Of a DNA stretch of 64,000 nt, positions 44,492-53,461 are shown piece after piece (within the stretch, counting starts at the first letter, position 1; each line of letters starts with the position of its first letter). A program made the position numbers and the translations under genes. Source of the stretch: Streptomyces chartreusis NRRL 3882 (GTDB lineage: Bacteria > Actinomycetota > Actinomycetes > Streptomycetales > Streptomycetaceae); the NCBI RefSeq assembly GCF_900236475.1, contig NZ_LT963352.1, forward strand, positions 6,390,001-6,454,000, in the 5' to 3' direction. The notes beneath the pieces are model-generated. The model saw only the letters and a list, made by a program, of their open reading frames with translations. It was not told where the DNA came from and did no database searches.

Positions 44492-45618
44492 GCGCACCAC
44501 GACTGCGCGACGGCACGCCGGAACGGGCCGGTCTCGACCCCGGGGAACTGCGCCACCTGGTCCGGGAGGTCCACGTCCTCACCACCGGGCAGCGCCCCTG
44601 GGCGCCGGGCGCGGTCCTCGTCGTCGGACGCGGCCCCGTGATCGCGGTCGAGGAGGCGGCGGGCTGGGCCGTACGCTACTCGGCCTACGACGAGGACACC
44701 GACACCGGCGTGGAACTGCCCGCCGAGGACCGGGTCCCGATGACCGTCGGCACCCCCTTCGACCTCGCGTCCCTGACCAAGTTGTTCACAGCCGTGGCCG
44801 CCGTGCAGCAGATCGAGCGCGGCACGCTCGGCATCGACGCGAAGGTCGGGGCATATCTGCCCGACTTCACGGCGGCCGCCCGGCACCACATCACCGTACG
44901 GCAGCTGCTCACCCACACCTCCGGGCTGCGGCCCGAACTCCCGCTGTACGACTGCGCCGACGACGCCGGGCGGCTGGCCGCGCTGCGGACGGAGGCGCCG
45001 GTCGGGGCACCGGGCACGTACCGCTACTCCGACCTGAACATGCTGCTCCTCCAGCACCTCCTGGAACGCATCACCGGCCGCACGCTCGACGTGCTCTTCC
45101 GCGACGGCATCACGCGGCCGCTGGGCATGACGGCGACGGAGTTCGGGCCGTGCCCCGGGGCGGCGGCGACGGAGGACCAGCGGCGGCCGTGGGCCAAGGC
45201 GGACCGGGGGATGCTGCGGGGCGACGTGCACGACGAGAACGCCTGGGCGCTGGGCGGCGTGGCGGGCCACGCGGGCCTGTTCTCCACCGGCCGCGACCTC
45301 GCGGTGTTCTGCCGCACCCTCCTCGCCGGCGGCTCCTACGGCCCCGCCCGCATCCTCGGCCCCGACTTCGTCGACCTCCTCTTCACGCCACCCGGCCTGG
45401 GCTTCTTGCTCGACCAGCCGTGGTTCATGGGCGATCTGGCGGGGCGCGGCGCGGCGGGCCACACGGGCTTCACGGGCACGTCCCTCGTCCTGGACCGGGC
45501 GACGGACACGTTCCTCATCCTCCTCACGAACGCGGTCCATCCCCGTCGCCGCCGCCCGGACAGCGCCCCGAGGGCGGCGGCGGGGTCGCGGGTGGCCCGG
45601 GCGGTTCGGGGGATGTGA
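44488..45618 (+). CDS. Serine hydrolase, class C beta-lactamase/esterase family
   Basis: 376 aa. Motifs: SxxK as SLTK in FDLASLTKLF, Tyr-x-Asp/Asn as YSD in YRYSDLNML, and the third box HTGFTGT. It is a soluble member without a signal peptide. Homology begins at LRDGTPERAGLDPGELRH, but no ATG, GTG or TTG fits just upstream; the only codon placed correctly is CTG 44488, overlapping the MFS stop as CTGA behind GGAGGGAGCAGGGAG. I therefore propose a CTG start with coupling; GTG 44638 would cut into the domain. Confidence 0.75.
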   Translation: MSAPRLRDGTPERAGLDPGELRHLVREVHVLTTGQRPWAPGAVLVVGRGPVIAVEEAAGWAVRYSAYDEDTDTGVELPAEDRVPMTVGTPFDLASLTKLFTAVAAVQQIERGTLGIDAKVGAYLPDFTAAARHHITVRQLLTHTSGLRPELPLYDCADDAGRLAALRTEAPVGAPGTYRYSDLNMLLLQHLLERITGRTLDVLFRDGITRPLGMTATEFGPCPGAAATEDQRRPWAKADRGMLRGDVHDENAWALGGVAGHAGLFSTGRDLAVFCRTLLAGGSYGPARILGPDFVDLLFTPPGLGFLLDQPWFMGDLAGRGAAGHTGFTGTSLVLDRATDTFLILLTNAVHPRRRRPDSAPRAAAGSRVARAVRGM

Positions 45619-45656
45619 CCCGCTGCCGCCTGCGCGAGGCGCCGGCGGCATCGGCG

Positions 45657-46010
45657 TCACGACACGGTCAGGTAGATCTTGCGCACGGTTTCGATGGTCT
45701 TCCAGACACCGACGAAGCCAGGCTTCATGACAAAGCTGTCGCCTGCCTTGTAGACCACCGGCTCGCCACCTTCCGGCGTGATTTCGACGACGCCGGAAAG
45801 GATGTGGCAGAACTCGAAGATCTCGCCCTTGATCGAGCGCGTCTCGCCGGGCGTGGCTTCCCAGACACCCGTATTGATCGTTTCCCCACGGGCGGTGTCC
45901 TGTGCCCAGGTCTTGAACGTCGGGTCGCCGGAGATCAGGCGTTCCGGCAGCGGGCCGGACTCGCGGGGGGCGAACGAGGGATCGGTGTCGATGGTCTTCA
46001 GGAGCGACAT
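45657..46010 (-). CDS. Cupin domain protein (DUF861-type)
   Basis: 117 aa from ATG 46010 behind GAGGAAAAG. A single cupin barrel: KGEIFEFCHILSGVVEITPE and YKAGDSFVMKPGFVGVWKTIE. Close in style to proteobacterial ethanolamine-type cupins. Codons such as GAA, GGT, GCA, TTT and CCT occur more often than in neighbours, so third-position GC is lower, suggesting transfer. The metal ligands are partly replaced; function unknown. Confidence 0.8.
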   Translation of the reverse strand: MSLLKTIDTDPSFAPRESGPLPERLISGDPTFKTWAQDTARGETINTGVWEATPGETRSIKGEIFEFCHILSGVVEITPEGGEPVVYKAGDSFVMKPGFVGVWKTIETVRKIYLTVS

Positions 46011-46260
46011 GCTTTTCCTCTGCTGGTGTCGGGAACGACGCACATCGGGAGCGGACACCGTCGACTATCTCCGACGCCCCGCACGGAGCCCACGCGTGAG
46101 CTGTCCGTTGCGGGCGCGATGTTCGGACGTTGTGTCAAGCGAGGGGCTGGAAGGCGGCACCCACGGCTCCGGTCGGCCCGGGGAGTGCTGAAACTCGGGC
46201 GTCCTGGCGCAGGGCAACCTTTTGCGGGGGCTGTGACCACAAGGGAGTGGATCCGGCCAG

Positions 46261-46274
46261 TTCCGGTGCCGGAA
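46261..46274. promoter_or_regulatory. Palindrome upstream of the GH74 gene
   Basis: TTCCGGTGCCGGAA, 6-bp arms around TG, 43 nt before the xyloglucanase start. It is the only clear symmetric element in the roughly 300-bp gap 46011-46317, which otherwise holds no gene I can support. Operator for a carbohydrate regulator is possible. Confidence 0.3.
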
Positions 46275-46317
46275 TCCGCCTTCGCTCGTGAACGGCTCGC
46301 AAGGAGAACGCCTCCCC

Positions 46318-48969
46318 ATGAACAACCCCACGAACGGCGGACGCCGCGGGCGTCACCGCCGCCGCTGGACCGCCACCGGTCTGCTGCTCGGCGTGCCCGC
46401 CGTCCTCGTGCCGTATCTCCTGTACGCACAGGAGGACTCGCAGGCCGCGACGGTCGACGGCGATGCCTACTACCGGCTGGTTTCCGTGCGCAGCGGCAAG
46501 GTGATGGACGTCAACGCCTTCTCCACCGCCGACGGCACCCGTATCCAGCAGTGGACCGACCAGAGCACCGCCAACCAGCAGTGGAGGCTGAAACCCGCCG
46601 GGGACGGCTACTACGAGCTGGTGAACCGCAACAGCGGCAAAGTGCTGGGCATAGCGGGCAACTCGACCGCCCAGGGCGCCGCCGCCGAGCAGCAGACCGA
46701 CAGCTCCTCCCCTTCCCAGGAATGGCGGATCAACGAGGTGAGCGGTTCCGGCGCCGTCACCTTCACCTCCCGCAGGAGCGGCCAGGTCCTGGATGTCTCC
46801 TCAGGCTCCACGGCCGAGGGGGCGGCAGTCGTCCAGTATCCCGACCGGGGCGGCACCAACCAGCAGTGGAAGCTGGTCAAGACGGCCGAGCCCCGCACGG
46901 CCGGGGCGGGCACTGCGCGGCCCACGGCCGCGGCCGGACCGTATGTGTGGAAGAACGCCCAGGTGGTGGGCGGCGGTTACGTCACCGGGCTGGTGTTCAA
47001 CCCGCGGGAGAAGGGCCTGCTGTACGCGCGCACCGACATGGGCGGCGCCTACCGCTGGGACACCGGGGCCGAGCAGTGGATCCCGCTGACCGACTGGATC
47101 GGCGAGAAGGACTGGAACCTGCTGGGCATCGACTCGGTGGCCACCGACCCGGTCGACCCCAAGCGGCTCTACCTCATGGCGGGCACCTACACCAACGAGT
47201 GGGCGGGCAACGGCGCGATCCTGCGCTCCACGGACCGGGGCCGCACCTTCAAGCGCACCGATCTGCCGTTCAAGGTGGGCGGCAACGAGGACGGCCGCGG
47301 GGCGGGCGAACGGCTCGCGATCGACCCCGCGGACCCCGGCACCCTGCTGCTGGGCACCCGCAAGAACGGCCTGTGGCGCAGCACCGACCACGGCGTGACA
47401 TGGAGGCAGGTCTCCTCGTTCCCCGTCAAGAACGGGGCGAGCAGCGGCGGGGGCGTCTCCTTCGTGACGTACGGCCCGGCCGGGAGCAAGACGATCTACG
47501 TCGGCGTCAACGACAAGTCCACCTCCCTCTACCGCTCCACCGACGGCGGCAGCACCTGGCAGGCCGTCTCCGGGCAGCCCACCGGCGAGATGCCGCAGCA
47601 CGGCGTCCTCTCCGGTGACGGCTCGCTCTACCTGACGTACACCAACGCCCTCGGACCCAACGGCGTGACGGGGGGCTCGGTGTGGAAGTACACGCCGGCC
47701 CGCGGGACGTGGAAGAACATCTCCCCGTCCAGGGGCGACTACGGGTTCTCCGGTCTGGCCGTCGACCCCCGCAAGCCCTCCACGGTGATGGTCACCACCC
47801 TCGGCCGCTGGTGGCCCCAGGACGAGATCTACCGCAGCACCGACGGCGGCACGACCTGGAAGGCACTGGCCGACAAGTCGGTGCGCAACGCCTCCGCCGC
47901 TCCTTACGTCGGCACCCATACCGGGCACTGGATGACCGCCCTGGCCATCGACCCCTTCGACTCCGGGCACGTGCTGTACGGCACCGGCAACGGCATCCTG
48001 CGCAGCAAGGACGCGGGCGCCTCCGACAGCGGCGGTACCAGCCACTGGAGCATGGGCGCCCGAGGGCTGGAGGAGACCGCGCTGTTGGACGCGATCGCCC
48101 CGCCCGGCGGCGCCGCGGTCATCACCGCCATGGGCGACCAGGGCGGCTTCCGGCACGACGACCTGACCAAGGTGCCCTCCGGGCGGCTGAAGAACCCGAT
48201 GATGACCAACAGCACCGACATCGACTTCGCCCAGTCCAAGCCCTCGATGATGGTCCGCGTCGGCCGGGGCGGCGCGCAGGACGGCGCCTACTCCACCGAC
48301 GGCGGCCGCAGCTGGAACGGCTTCGAGGCAGAGCCGGTGGCCAGCGCCCAGGACGGCCGTGTCGCGCTCGCGGCGGACGGCTCCACCATCGTCTGGACGC
48401 AGGCCGGTCAGGCCCCGTACCGCTCGACCGACAAGGGGGCGAGCTGGTCGCGGGTCGGCGGCCTGGGCAACGACGCCGTGGTCGTCGCCGACCGCTCCTC
48501 GGCCAGGACCTTCTACTCCCTGTCCGGCGGCACGCTCTACGCCAGCACCGACGGCGGCGCGACCTTCACCGCCCGCGCCGGCAACCTGCCCGACGGCCGG
48601 CTCACGGCCGTCCCCGGCATCGCCGGGGACCTGTGGATCGCCGGCAGTGGCAAGGGACTGCTGCACTCCACCGACGGCGGCCGGACCTTCACCACGCTCA
48701 GGTCGGTGCAGTCCGCCTCCGCCCTCGGCTTCGGCAAGGCCAAGCCGGGCACCGGCTACCAGGCCCTGTACCTGATCGGCACCGTCAAGAACGTCACCGG
48801 AGTCTTCCGCTCCACCGACAAGGGCGCCACCTGGCTCCGCGTCAACGACGACGCCCACCAGTGGGGCGCCATCGGCGGCGTCGGTGTCATCACCGGCGAC
48901 CCGGACAGCTACGGCCGCGTCTATGTCGGCACCAACGGACGCGGCCTGCAGTACGGCGACCCGTCCTGA
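46318..48969 (+). CDS. Secreted GH74 xyloglucanase with N-terminal ricin-type lectin domain
   Basis: 883 aa. A basic N-terminus and hydrophobic segment (TGLLLGVPAVLVPYLLYA) form a signal peptide. Residues about 45-200 are a ricin B/CBM13-type trefoil with three QQW-like repeats (NQQWRL, SQEWRI, NQQWKL). The rest is a two-propeller GH74 catalytic region: LVFNPREKGLLYARTDMGGAYRW carries the conserved catalytic Asp context, and Asp-box-like STDGGxTW repeats recur (YRSTDGGSTW, YRSTDGGTTW, LHSTDGGRTF). HWMTALAIDPFDSGHVLYGT matches the second catalytic region. It should cleave plant xyloglucan outside the cell. Confidence 0.9.
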   Translation: MNNPTNGGRRGRHRRRWTATGLLLGVPAVLVPYLLYAQEDSQAATVDGDAYYRLVSVRSGKVMDVNAFSTADGTRIQQWTDQSTANQQWRLKPAGDGYYELVNRNSGKVLGIAGNSTAQGAAAEQQTDSSSPSQEWRINEVSGSGAVTFTSRRSGQVLDVSSGSTAEGAAVVQYPDRGGTNQQWKLVKTAEPRTAGAGTARPTAAAGPYVWKNAQVVGGGYVTGLVFNPREKGLLYARTDMGGAYRWDTGAEQWIPLTDWIGEKDWNLLGIDSVATDPVDPKRLYLMAGTYTNEWAGNGAILRSTDRGRTFKRTDLPFKVGGNEDGRGAGERLAIDPADPGTLLLGTRKNGLWRSTDHGVTWRQVSSFPVKNGASSGGGVSFVTYGPAGSKTIYVGVNDKSTSLYRSTDGGSTWQAVSGQPTGEMPQHGVLSGDGSLYLTYTNALGPNGVTGGSVWKYTPARGTWKNISPSRGDYGFSGLAVDPRKPSTVMVTTLGRWWPQDEIYRSTDGGTTWKALADKSVRNASAAPYVGTHTGHWMTALAIDPFDSGHVLYGTGNGILRSKDAGASDSGGTSHWSMGARGLEETALLDAIAPPGGAAVITAMGDQGGFRHDDLTKVPSGRLKNPMMTNSTDIDFAQSKPSMMVRVGRGGAQDGAYSTDGGRSWNGFEAEPVASAQDGRVALAADGSTIVWTQAGQAPYRSTDKGASWSRVGGLGNDAVVVADRSSARTFYSLSGGTLYASTDGGATFTARAGNLPDGRLTAVPGIAGDLWIAGSGKGLLHSTDGGRTFTTLRSVQSASALGFGKAKPGTGYQALYLIGTVKNVTGVFRSTDKGATWLRVNDDAHQWGAIGGVGVITGDPDSYGRVYVGTNGRGLQYGDPS

Positions 48970-49025
48970 CGCCCGACCCGTCCTGACGCCCGACCCGTCC
49001 GGACGTCCGACCCGTCCGGACGGGT
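48958..49025. repeat. Four tandem 17-bp repeats overlapping the GH74 stop codon
   Basis: Units at 48958-48974, 48975-48991, 48992-49008 and 49009-49025, each starting GACCCGTCC(T/G)GACG. The first copy encodes the last residues and TGA stop of the xyloglucanase. The last copy forms the perfect 16-bp palindrome ACCCGTCCGGACGGGT, which could act as a terminator hairpin or protein-binding site. Confidence 0.8.
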
Positions 49026-49061
49026 GAGTCACCGGGCGCGGGGCCCTCGTAGAATCGCCGG

Positions 49062-50048
49062 GTGAACGCCCCCGCACCCCCGGCCGAAACCCTCCGTGCC
49101 GCCCTCGCCGGTCTGCTCGACGGGCTGCCGCCCCGGCAGGCCTCGCAGGCGGTCGAGCGGCTCATCGCCAGCTACCGCGGGGCCACCCCGACCGACGCTC
49201 CCATCCTGCGCGACCGGGCCGACGTCGCCGCCTACGCCGCCTACCGGATGCCCGCGACCTTCGAGGCGGTGCGGTCGGCTCTGGAGGCGTTCGCCGAGGC
49301 CGCGCCCGGGTGGGTGCCCGGATCGCACACCGACGTCGGCGGCGGTACGGGTGCCGCGGCCTGGGCCGTGAGCGCGACCTGGGGCGGGGAGCGGCCCGTC
49401 ACCGTGCTCGACTGGGCCGAGCCCGCGCTCGCCCTGGGCCGGGAGATCGCCGCGGCCGACCCGGCCCTGCGGGACGTACGGTGGCAGCGCTCTCGGATCG
49501 GAGCGGCGCTCACCCTGGAGAGCACTGATCTCGTCACCGTCTCCTACGTCCTCAACGAGCTGACCGCCCCCGACCGCACCGCCCTCGTCGACGCCGCCGC
49601 GTCCGCCGCACAGGCCGTCGTGATCGTCGAGCCCGGCACCCCCGACGGCTACGCCCGCGTCATCGAGGCCCGCGACCGGCTGGTCGAGGCCGGTTTCCAC
49701 GTCGCCGCGCCCTGCCCGCACAGCGCCGCCTGCCCCATCGCCCCGGGCACGGACTGGTGCCACTTCTCCGCCCGGGTCAGCCGTTCCTCCCTGCACCGCC
49801 AGGTCAAGGGCGGCTCCCTCGCCTACGAGGACGAGAAGTTCGCTTACGTCGCCGCCGCCCGCTTCCCCGTCGCCCCGGCACCCTCCCGTGTCGTCCGGCG
49901 CCCGCAGATCCGCAAGGGCCAGGTCCTCCTCGACCTGTGCGAGACCGAACCGTCCCTGCGCCGTGCCACCGTCACCAAGCGCCACGGCGACCTCTACAAG
50001 GCGGCACGGGACGCGGACTGGGGCGACGCCTGGCCCCCGGCGCCCTGA
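49062..50048 (+). CDS. Rsm22-like small-subunit ribosomal methyltransferase family protein
   Basis: 328 aa, GTG start. SAM-binding motif HTDVGGGTGAAAWAV at about 92-106, then VTVLDWAEPALALGR and VSYVLNELT. The C-terminal half has the Cys motif CPHSAACP plus WCHF, an iron-sulfur cluster site typical of the Rsm22 family, and ends with the conserved KRHGDLYKAARDADWGD. Role in ribosome assembly is inferred from the family. Confidence 0.9.
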   Translation: MNAPAPPAETLRAALAGLLDGLPPRQASQAVERLIASYRGATPTDAPILRDRADVAAYAAYRMPATFEAVRSALEAFAEAAPGWVPGSHTDVGGGTGAAAWAVSATWGGERPVTVLDWAEPALALGREIAAADPALRDVRWQRSRIGAALTLESTDLVTVSYVLNELTAPDRTALVDAAASAAQAVVIVEPGTPDGYARVIEARDRLVEAGFHVAAPCPHSAACPIAPGTDWCHFSARVSRSSLHRQVKGGSLAYEDEKFAYVAAARFPVAPAPSRVVRRPQIRKGQVLLDLCETEPSLRRATVTKRHGDLYKAARDADWGDAWPPAP

Positions 50049-50058
50049 TCGGAGCCGG

Positions 50059-51408
50059 TCAGTCCTGACCGGCCCAGCGGGACAACGCCTCCTCCGCCCA
50101 GGCCCGGTCGGCGGGGGACAGGTTCGCGATGTCGACGCTGTGATTGCCGCCCGGCACCCACAGGATGCGTGAGTCGGCACCCGCAGGTCGGAAGTGCTCG
50201 GCGACAGAGGGGTCCTGGGCGCCGTTGACGAACAGCAGCCGGCTGCCGCGACGGCGCACCCAGCGGTCGATGTCGGGCATGGCCGTCGTGTCGAAGACCA
50301 TGGGGATGTCCCGGGGGACGAAGTTGCGCGCCGCGATGCCGCCGGGGTGGCGCAGCAGGTCCGCCACGTGGGCGGTGGGGACATCGCCGTACCCCAGTTG
50401 CGTGCCGATCTGGTACCAGTACGGGACGTACCGCCGCGCCGCGGTGTCGGCGTACAGGGACAGCCCCGCCCATGCGTCCAGCCACGCGTACAGCTCGTCG
50501 GTCGTCGCCCCCGGGCCGGGGATCGAGGTCACGTCGGTCGGCGTTGCGCGCTGCCAGAACATGAACAGCAGACGCAGCACGGCGATCTCGAACGCCTGGT
50601 CGGCGCTGCCGATGATGCGGAAGGTGTCGCCCCGGGCGGTCGCCCAGGCCTCGTAGCGGGCGACCATCTCGGCCCGGCGCAGCAGCATCTGCCGCTGGGC
50701 GGCCTTGACGGCCTCACGGTCGGGAGCGGTGCCGACCGTCTCCAGGAAGCGGAGGTAGGCGGAGTCGTCGCGGTCGTCGACGTTGTTCGGGGCCGAGTAG
50801 ACCACCGTGCCGTCCACGTCGTGGGGGTGGAAGCGGCGGTGGTAGACGCTCGCCATGCCGCCCTTGCTGCTGCCGGTGGAGAGCCACGCGCCGGGGTAGA
50901 GCCGGCGCAAGAGGCGGACGACGCGGTGGTGGTCGTCGGCGGCCTGGCGGATCGTGAGGTGGGCGTAGCCGGGCCCGGCGGGGAGCGAGGCGCCGAAGTA
51001 GCGGTGTTCCGCCTGGAGTTGGTTGGCGCCGAGCAGGATCGTCGGTTCGCTCCGCCAGGGCGTGAGGACCGCGTGGTAGCCCGTGGTGGTGAGCACCATG
51101 GGCCGGTCGGCGGCGGTGTGCAGCAGGGTGAGGCGCTGCTCGAAGGTGCCGGCCGCGGGGTTCGTGTGGTCGACCGGCTGGCGCAGGCCCAGGACGAAGT
51201 GCCGGTACCCGGGTTCGGCGTCCTGCCGCTCTTCGATCAGACGCAGTCCGGGCAGGGCCCGCAGGGCGTCCGCCACGTCGTGCTCCCCGGACCCGGCCCG
51301 GGGAGCGCCCGCCGCCCGTGCCGGTACGGCCGCCGTCGCGGCGAGGCCGGCAGCGGAGGCGGCGGATACCGCCGAGGCGAGCAGCCGTCGTCTCGTCCAG
51401 ACGCGCAT
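50059..51408 (-). CDS. Secreted S37 family (PS-10 type) tripeptidyl aminopeptidase
   Basis: 449 aa. Signal peptide with twin arginines (TRRRLLASAVSAASAAGLA). The S37 pattern is clear: HFVLGLRQPVDHTNP, EHRYFGASLP, the nucleophile elbow STGSSKGGM, VVYSAPNNVDD, and the late Asp/His in VNGAQDPSVAEHF and VPGGNHSVDI. It removes tripeptides from protein N-termini in the medium. It ends 10 bp from the convergent Rsm22 gene. Confidence 0.88.
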   Translation of the reverse strand: MRVWTRRRLLASAVSAASAAGLAATAAVPARAAGAPRAGSGEHDVADALRALPGLRLIEERQDAEPGYRHFVLGLRQPVDHTNPAAGTFEQRLTLLHTAADRPMVLTTTGYHAVLTPWRSEPTILLGANQLQAEHRYFGASLPAGPGYAHLTIRQAADDHHRVVRLLRRLYPGAWLSTGSSKGGMASVYHRRFHPHDVDGTVVYSAPNNVDDRDDSAYLRFLETVGTAPDREAVKAAQRQMLLRRAEMVARYEAWATARGDTFRIIGSADQAFEIAVLRLLFMFWQRATPTDVTSIPGPGATTDELYAWLDAWAGLSLYADTAARRYVPYWYQIGTQLGYGDVPTAHVADLLRHPGGIAARNFVPRDIPMVFDTTAMPDIDRWVRRRGSRLLFVNGAQDPSVAEHFRPAGADSRILWVPGGNHSVDIANLSPADRAWAEEALSRWAGQD

Positions 51409-51534
51409 CGTGGTTCCTCCCGGGTGTCCGTCTGTCGGTCACTGTCGCGGTGTCGCGACCGCTTCAGTACATCCGCCGGACGTCCCGGGAGGATCCCGCG
51501 CGCGAGGGGACGGTCTCCCCCGGGCGGGGGAGGC

Positions 51535-51744
51535 TCACGACGACTCGTCGGTCGTACCGTCCTCCTGTCGTTCCTGCTGCTGCCGTTGCTCCTGGAGTTT
51601 GCGCAGCAGCTCGCGCTTGTGGGCCTGCGGATCGAGGCCGCCGCCGATCCGGCCGCCCCGGCCGCCGCCGCGCAGCGCCTCGCGGCCGAGCTTCCGCCGC
51701 GATCCGCCGACGCCCAGCAGGTTTCCGGCTCCGCCTCGGGTCAT
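51535..51744 (-). CDS. Small basic DUF6243-type protein
   Basis: 69 aa from ATG 51744 (AAGGAG 7 nt upstream). Recognisable as the small Streptomyces family beginning MTRGGAGNLLGVGGSRRKLG, with a Gly/Arg-rich middle (RGGGRGGRIGGGLD) and a charged helical end (AHKRELLRKLQEQ). Function unknown. It is divergent from the TetR gene and shares its control region. Confidence 0.8.
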   Translation of the reverse strand: MTRGGAGNLLGVGGSRRKLGREALRGGGRGGRIGGGLDPQAHKRELLRKLQEQRQQQERQEDGTTDESS

Positions 51745-51773
51745 GTGGGGCTCCTTCTCCGGTTCGTGCTCGC

Positions 51774-51794
51774 AACGAGACGGTTCGTCTCGTT
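51774..51794. promoter_or_regulatory. Operator 1 of the TetR/DUF6243 divergent region
   Basis: Perfect palindrome: 9-bp arms AACGAGACG and CGTCTCGTT around GTT. It lies 30 bp before the DUF6243 start and is of the type bound by TetR dimers. Confidence 0.7.
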
Positions 51795-51812
51795 CATGTC
51801 GCTCCACTGTCC

Positions 51813-51831
51813 GCGAGACGCTCCGTCTTGT
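51813..51831. promoter_or_regulatory. Operator 2 of the TetR/DUF6243 divergent region
   Basis: GCGAGACGCTCCGTCTTGT is a second, imperfect version of operator 1 (GAGACG-N3-CGTCT), 20 bp before the TetR start. The two sites would let the regulator control itself and the divergent gene. Confidence 0.6.
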
Positions 51832-51851
51832 CAACCTGGTAAATTCGACCC

Positions 51852-52493
51852 ATGTCCGCACCGAAGTCCGCCCGGTCCGCCCCCGGCAAGTCCGCCCCCG
51901 ACGCCTCCCGGCGCAGCGAGAAGTCCCGTCGCGCCATCTACGACGCCGCCCTCGCGCTCGTCGTGGAGGTCGGCTATCCGAAGACCACCATCGAGGGCAT
52001 CGCCGCCCGCGCCGGCGTGGGGAAGCAGACGATCTACCGCTGGTGGTCGTCGAAGGCGGACGTGCTGATGGAGGCGTTCCTCGATCTGGGCGAGCAGTCC
52101 CTGCGGGAGGCGGGACCGGTGCCGTACGCCTTCCCCGACACCGGCGACCTCGCCGCCGACGTCAAGGGCGTCCTGCGCGCCACCGTCGACCAGTTGCGCG
52201 ACCCGAGGTTCGAGGCGCCGTCCCGCGCGCTGGCCGCCGAGGGGGTGGTGAACGAGCAGCTCGGCCGCGAGTTCGTGGCCAAGCTCATGCAGCCCTCACT
52301 CGACCTCTACATCGGCCGGCTGCGCGCCGCGCAGGAGGCAGGGCAGGTCCGGGCCGACATCGACCCGCGCATCGCCCTGGAGTTCTTCATCTCCCCGCTC
52401 GCCCAGCGCTGGCTCCAGCACACGGGCCCGATCTCCTACGAGTACACCGACACCCTCGTCGACTACGCCCTTCACGGCCTCGCACCGCGCTGA
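51852..52493 (+). CDS. TetR family transcriptional regulator
   Basis: 213 aa. A basic N-terminal extension is followed by the TetR helix-turn-helix at about 30-75 (YPKTTIEGIAARAGVGKQTIYRWWSSKADVL, read in two parts) and an alpha-helical ligand/dimer domain ending LAQRWLQHTGPISYEYTD. A candidate -10 (TAAATT, 51840-51845) places the transcript start at the ATG, so it may be leaderless. Two GAGACG/CGTCTC palindromes upstream indicate autoregulation. Confidence 0.92.
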   Translation: MSAPKSARSAPGKSAPDASRRSEKSRRAIYDAALALVVEVGYPKTTIEGIAARAGVGKQTIYRWWSSKADVLMEAFLDLGEQSLREAGPVPYAFPDTGDLAADVKGVLRATVDQLRDPRFEAPSRALAAEGVVNEQLGREFVAKLMQPSLDLYIGRLRAAQEAGQVRADIDPRIALEFFISPLAQRWLQHTGPISYEYTDTLVDYALHGLAPR

Positions 52494-53392
52494 GTGCCCT
52501 GCCGAGTGCCGCGCCGGGCGGCCCGCGCGAGGCGCCCCGGCGCGTCCGTGATCACCCCGTCGCAGCCCAGCGCCAGCACCCGGTCCCGCTGCGCGTCCGT
52601 CACCACCGTGTGCGCCCACACCCGCCGGATCCCCGACTTCACCGCCCGCACGAGATCCGCGTCACGCGCACGGTGGTCCACGTCCAGCAGGTCCACGTAC
52701 GACCGCCAGCGCTCCGGGCGGTCCGTGCGCAGTTGCCGCGCCGAGCGCCACAACTGCGTGAGCAGGCCGAGGCGGTGGACGCGGCGGGCCACCTCCGGGT
52801 CGTTGGAGTTCACGAACACCGAGCGGGTCAGGCCGCGGGCCCGGATCATCCCGGCCAGCCGGCCGAGACTCCGCGGATCCTTCGCCTCCAGCATCAGCAC
52901 GATCCGCCCGCCGAAACGATCCAGTACCTCCTCGACCGTCGGCGGCCGTTCCGAGCGCCAGCTGCCGGGCAGCGCGTCCTTCGGGCGCAGCCGGACGCCC
53001 TGCCACTCCCGGGCGTCGAGGCCGCGCACCTCGCCGCCCAGGTAGGTGGTGCGGTTCAGGGTCTCGTCGTGGAACACCACGGGCGTCCCGTCGCGCAGCA
53101 GCCGCGTGTCGAAGTCCAGCACCTGCGACGTACCGCGCTCATAGGCGGCCACCAGCCCCGTCATGCTGTTCTCGGGGACCTCGCGGGCGCCGCCGCGGTG
53201 GGCCACGTACGTGACCCGGGGGAGCGCCGCCACCGTCAGGGGGCCGGTGCCCCACTCCAGCGGGCGGGTGCGTCCCTCCAGCGGGCGCAGGCCCGACGGC
53301 AGGGCCGGGGCGGCGCCGACCGGTCCCGTGAGGGTCAGCGAGACCACGGAAACCGCGGAGGCGAGGCCCGTCAGCGCGATCCTTGTGACCAT
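52472..53392 (-). CDS. Secreted glycerophosphodiester phosphodiesterase
   Basis: 306 aa from ATG 53392 (GTG 53419 is an alternative). Signal peptide MVTRIALTGLASAVSVVSLTL. GDPD catalytic motifs VAHRGGAREVPENS and VVFHDETLNRTT, with Glu in VLMLEAKD. It hydrolyses glycerophosphodiesters to glycerol-3-phosphate and an alcohol, providing phosphate. It overlaps the converging TetR gene by 22 bp. Confidence 0.9.
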   Translation of the reverse strand: MVTRIALTGLASAVSVVSLTLTGPVGAAPALPSGLRPLEGRTRPLEWGTGPLTVAALPRVTYVAHRGGAREVPENSMTGLVAAYERGTSQVLDFDTRLLRDGTPVVFHDETLNRTTYLGGEVRGLDAREWQGVRLRPKDALPGSWRSERPPTVEEVLDRFGGRIVLMLEAKDPRSLGRLAGMIRARGLTRSVFVNSNDPEVARRVHRLGLLTQLWRSARQLRTDRPERWRSYVDLLDVDHRARDADLVRAVKSGIRRVWAHTVVTDAQRDRVLALGCDGVITDAPGRLARAARRGTRQGTQRGARP

Positions 53393-53461
53393 GGCGACCA
53401 CGGTAGGACGCCATGTCACGGCAAAGCGGGCAATGACACCCGATCACGGTGCGGAGTACCT

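Noticed and set aside
46288..46317. GTG start for the xyloglucanase
   Set aside because: The ribosome site AAGGAG lies after it and before ATG 46318.
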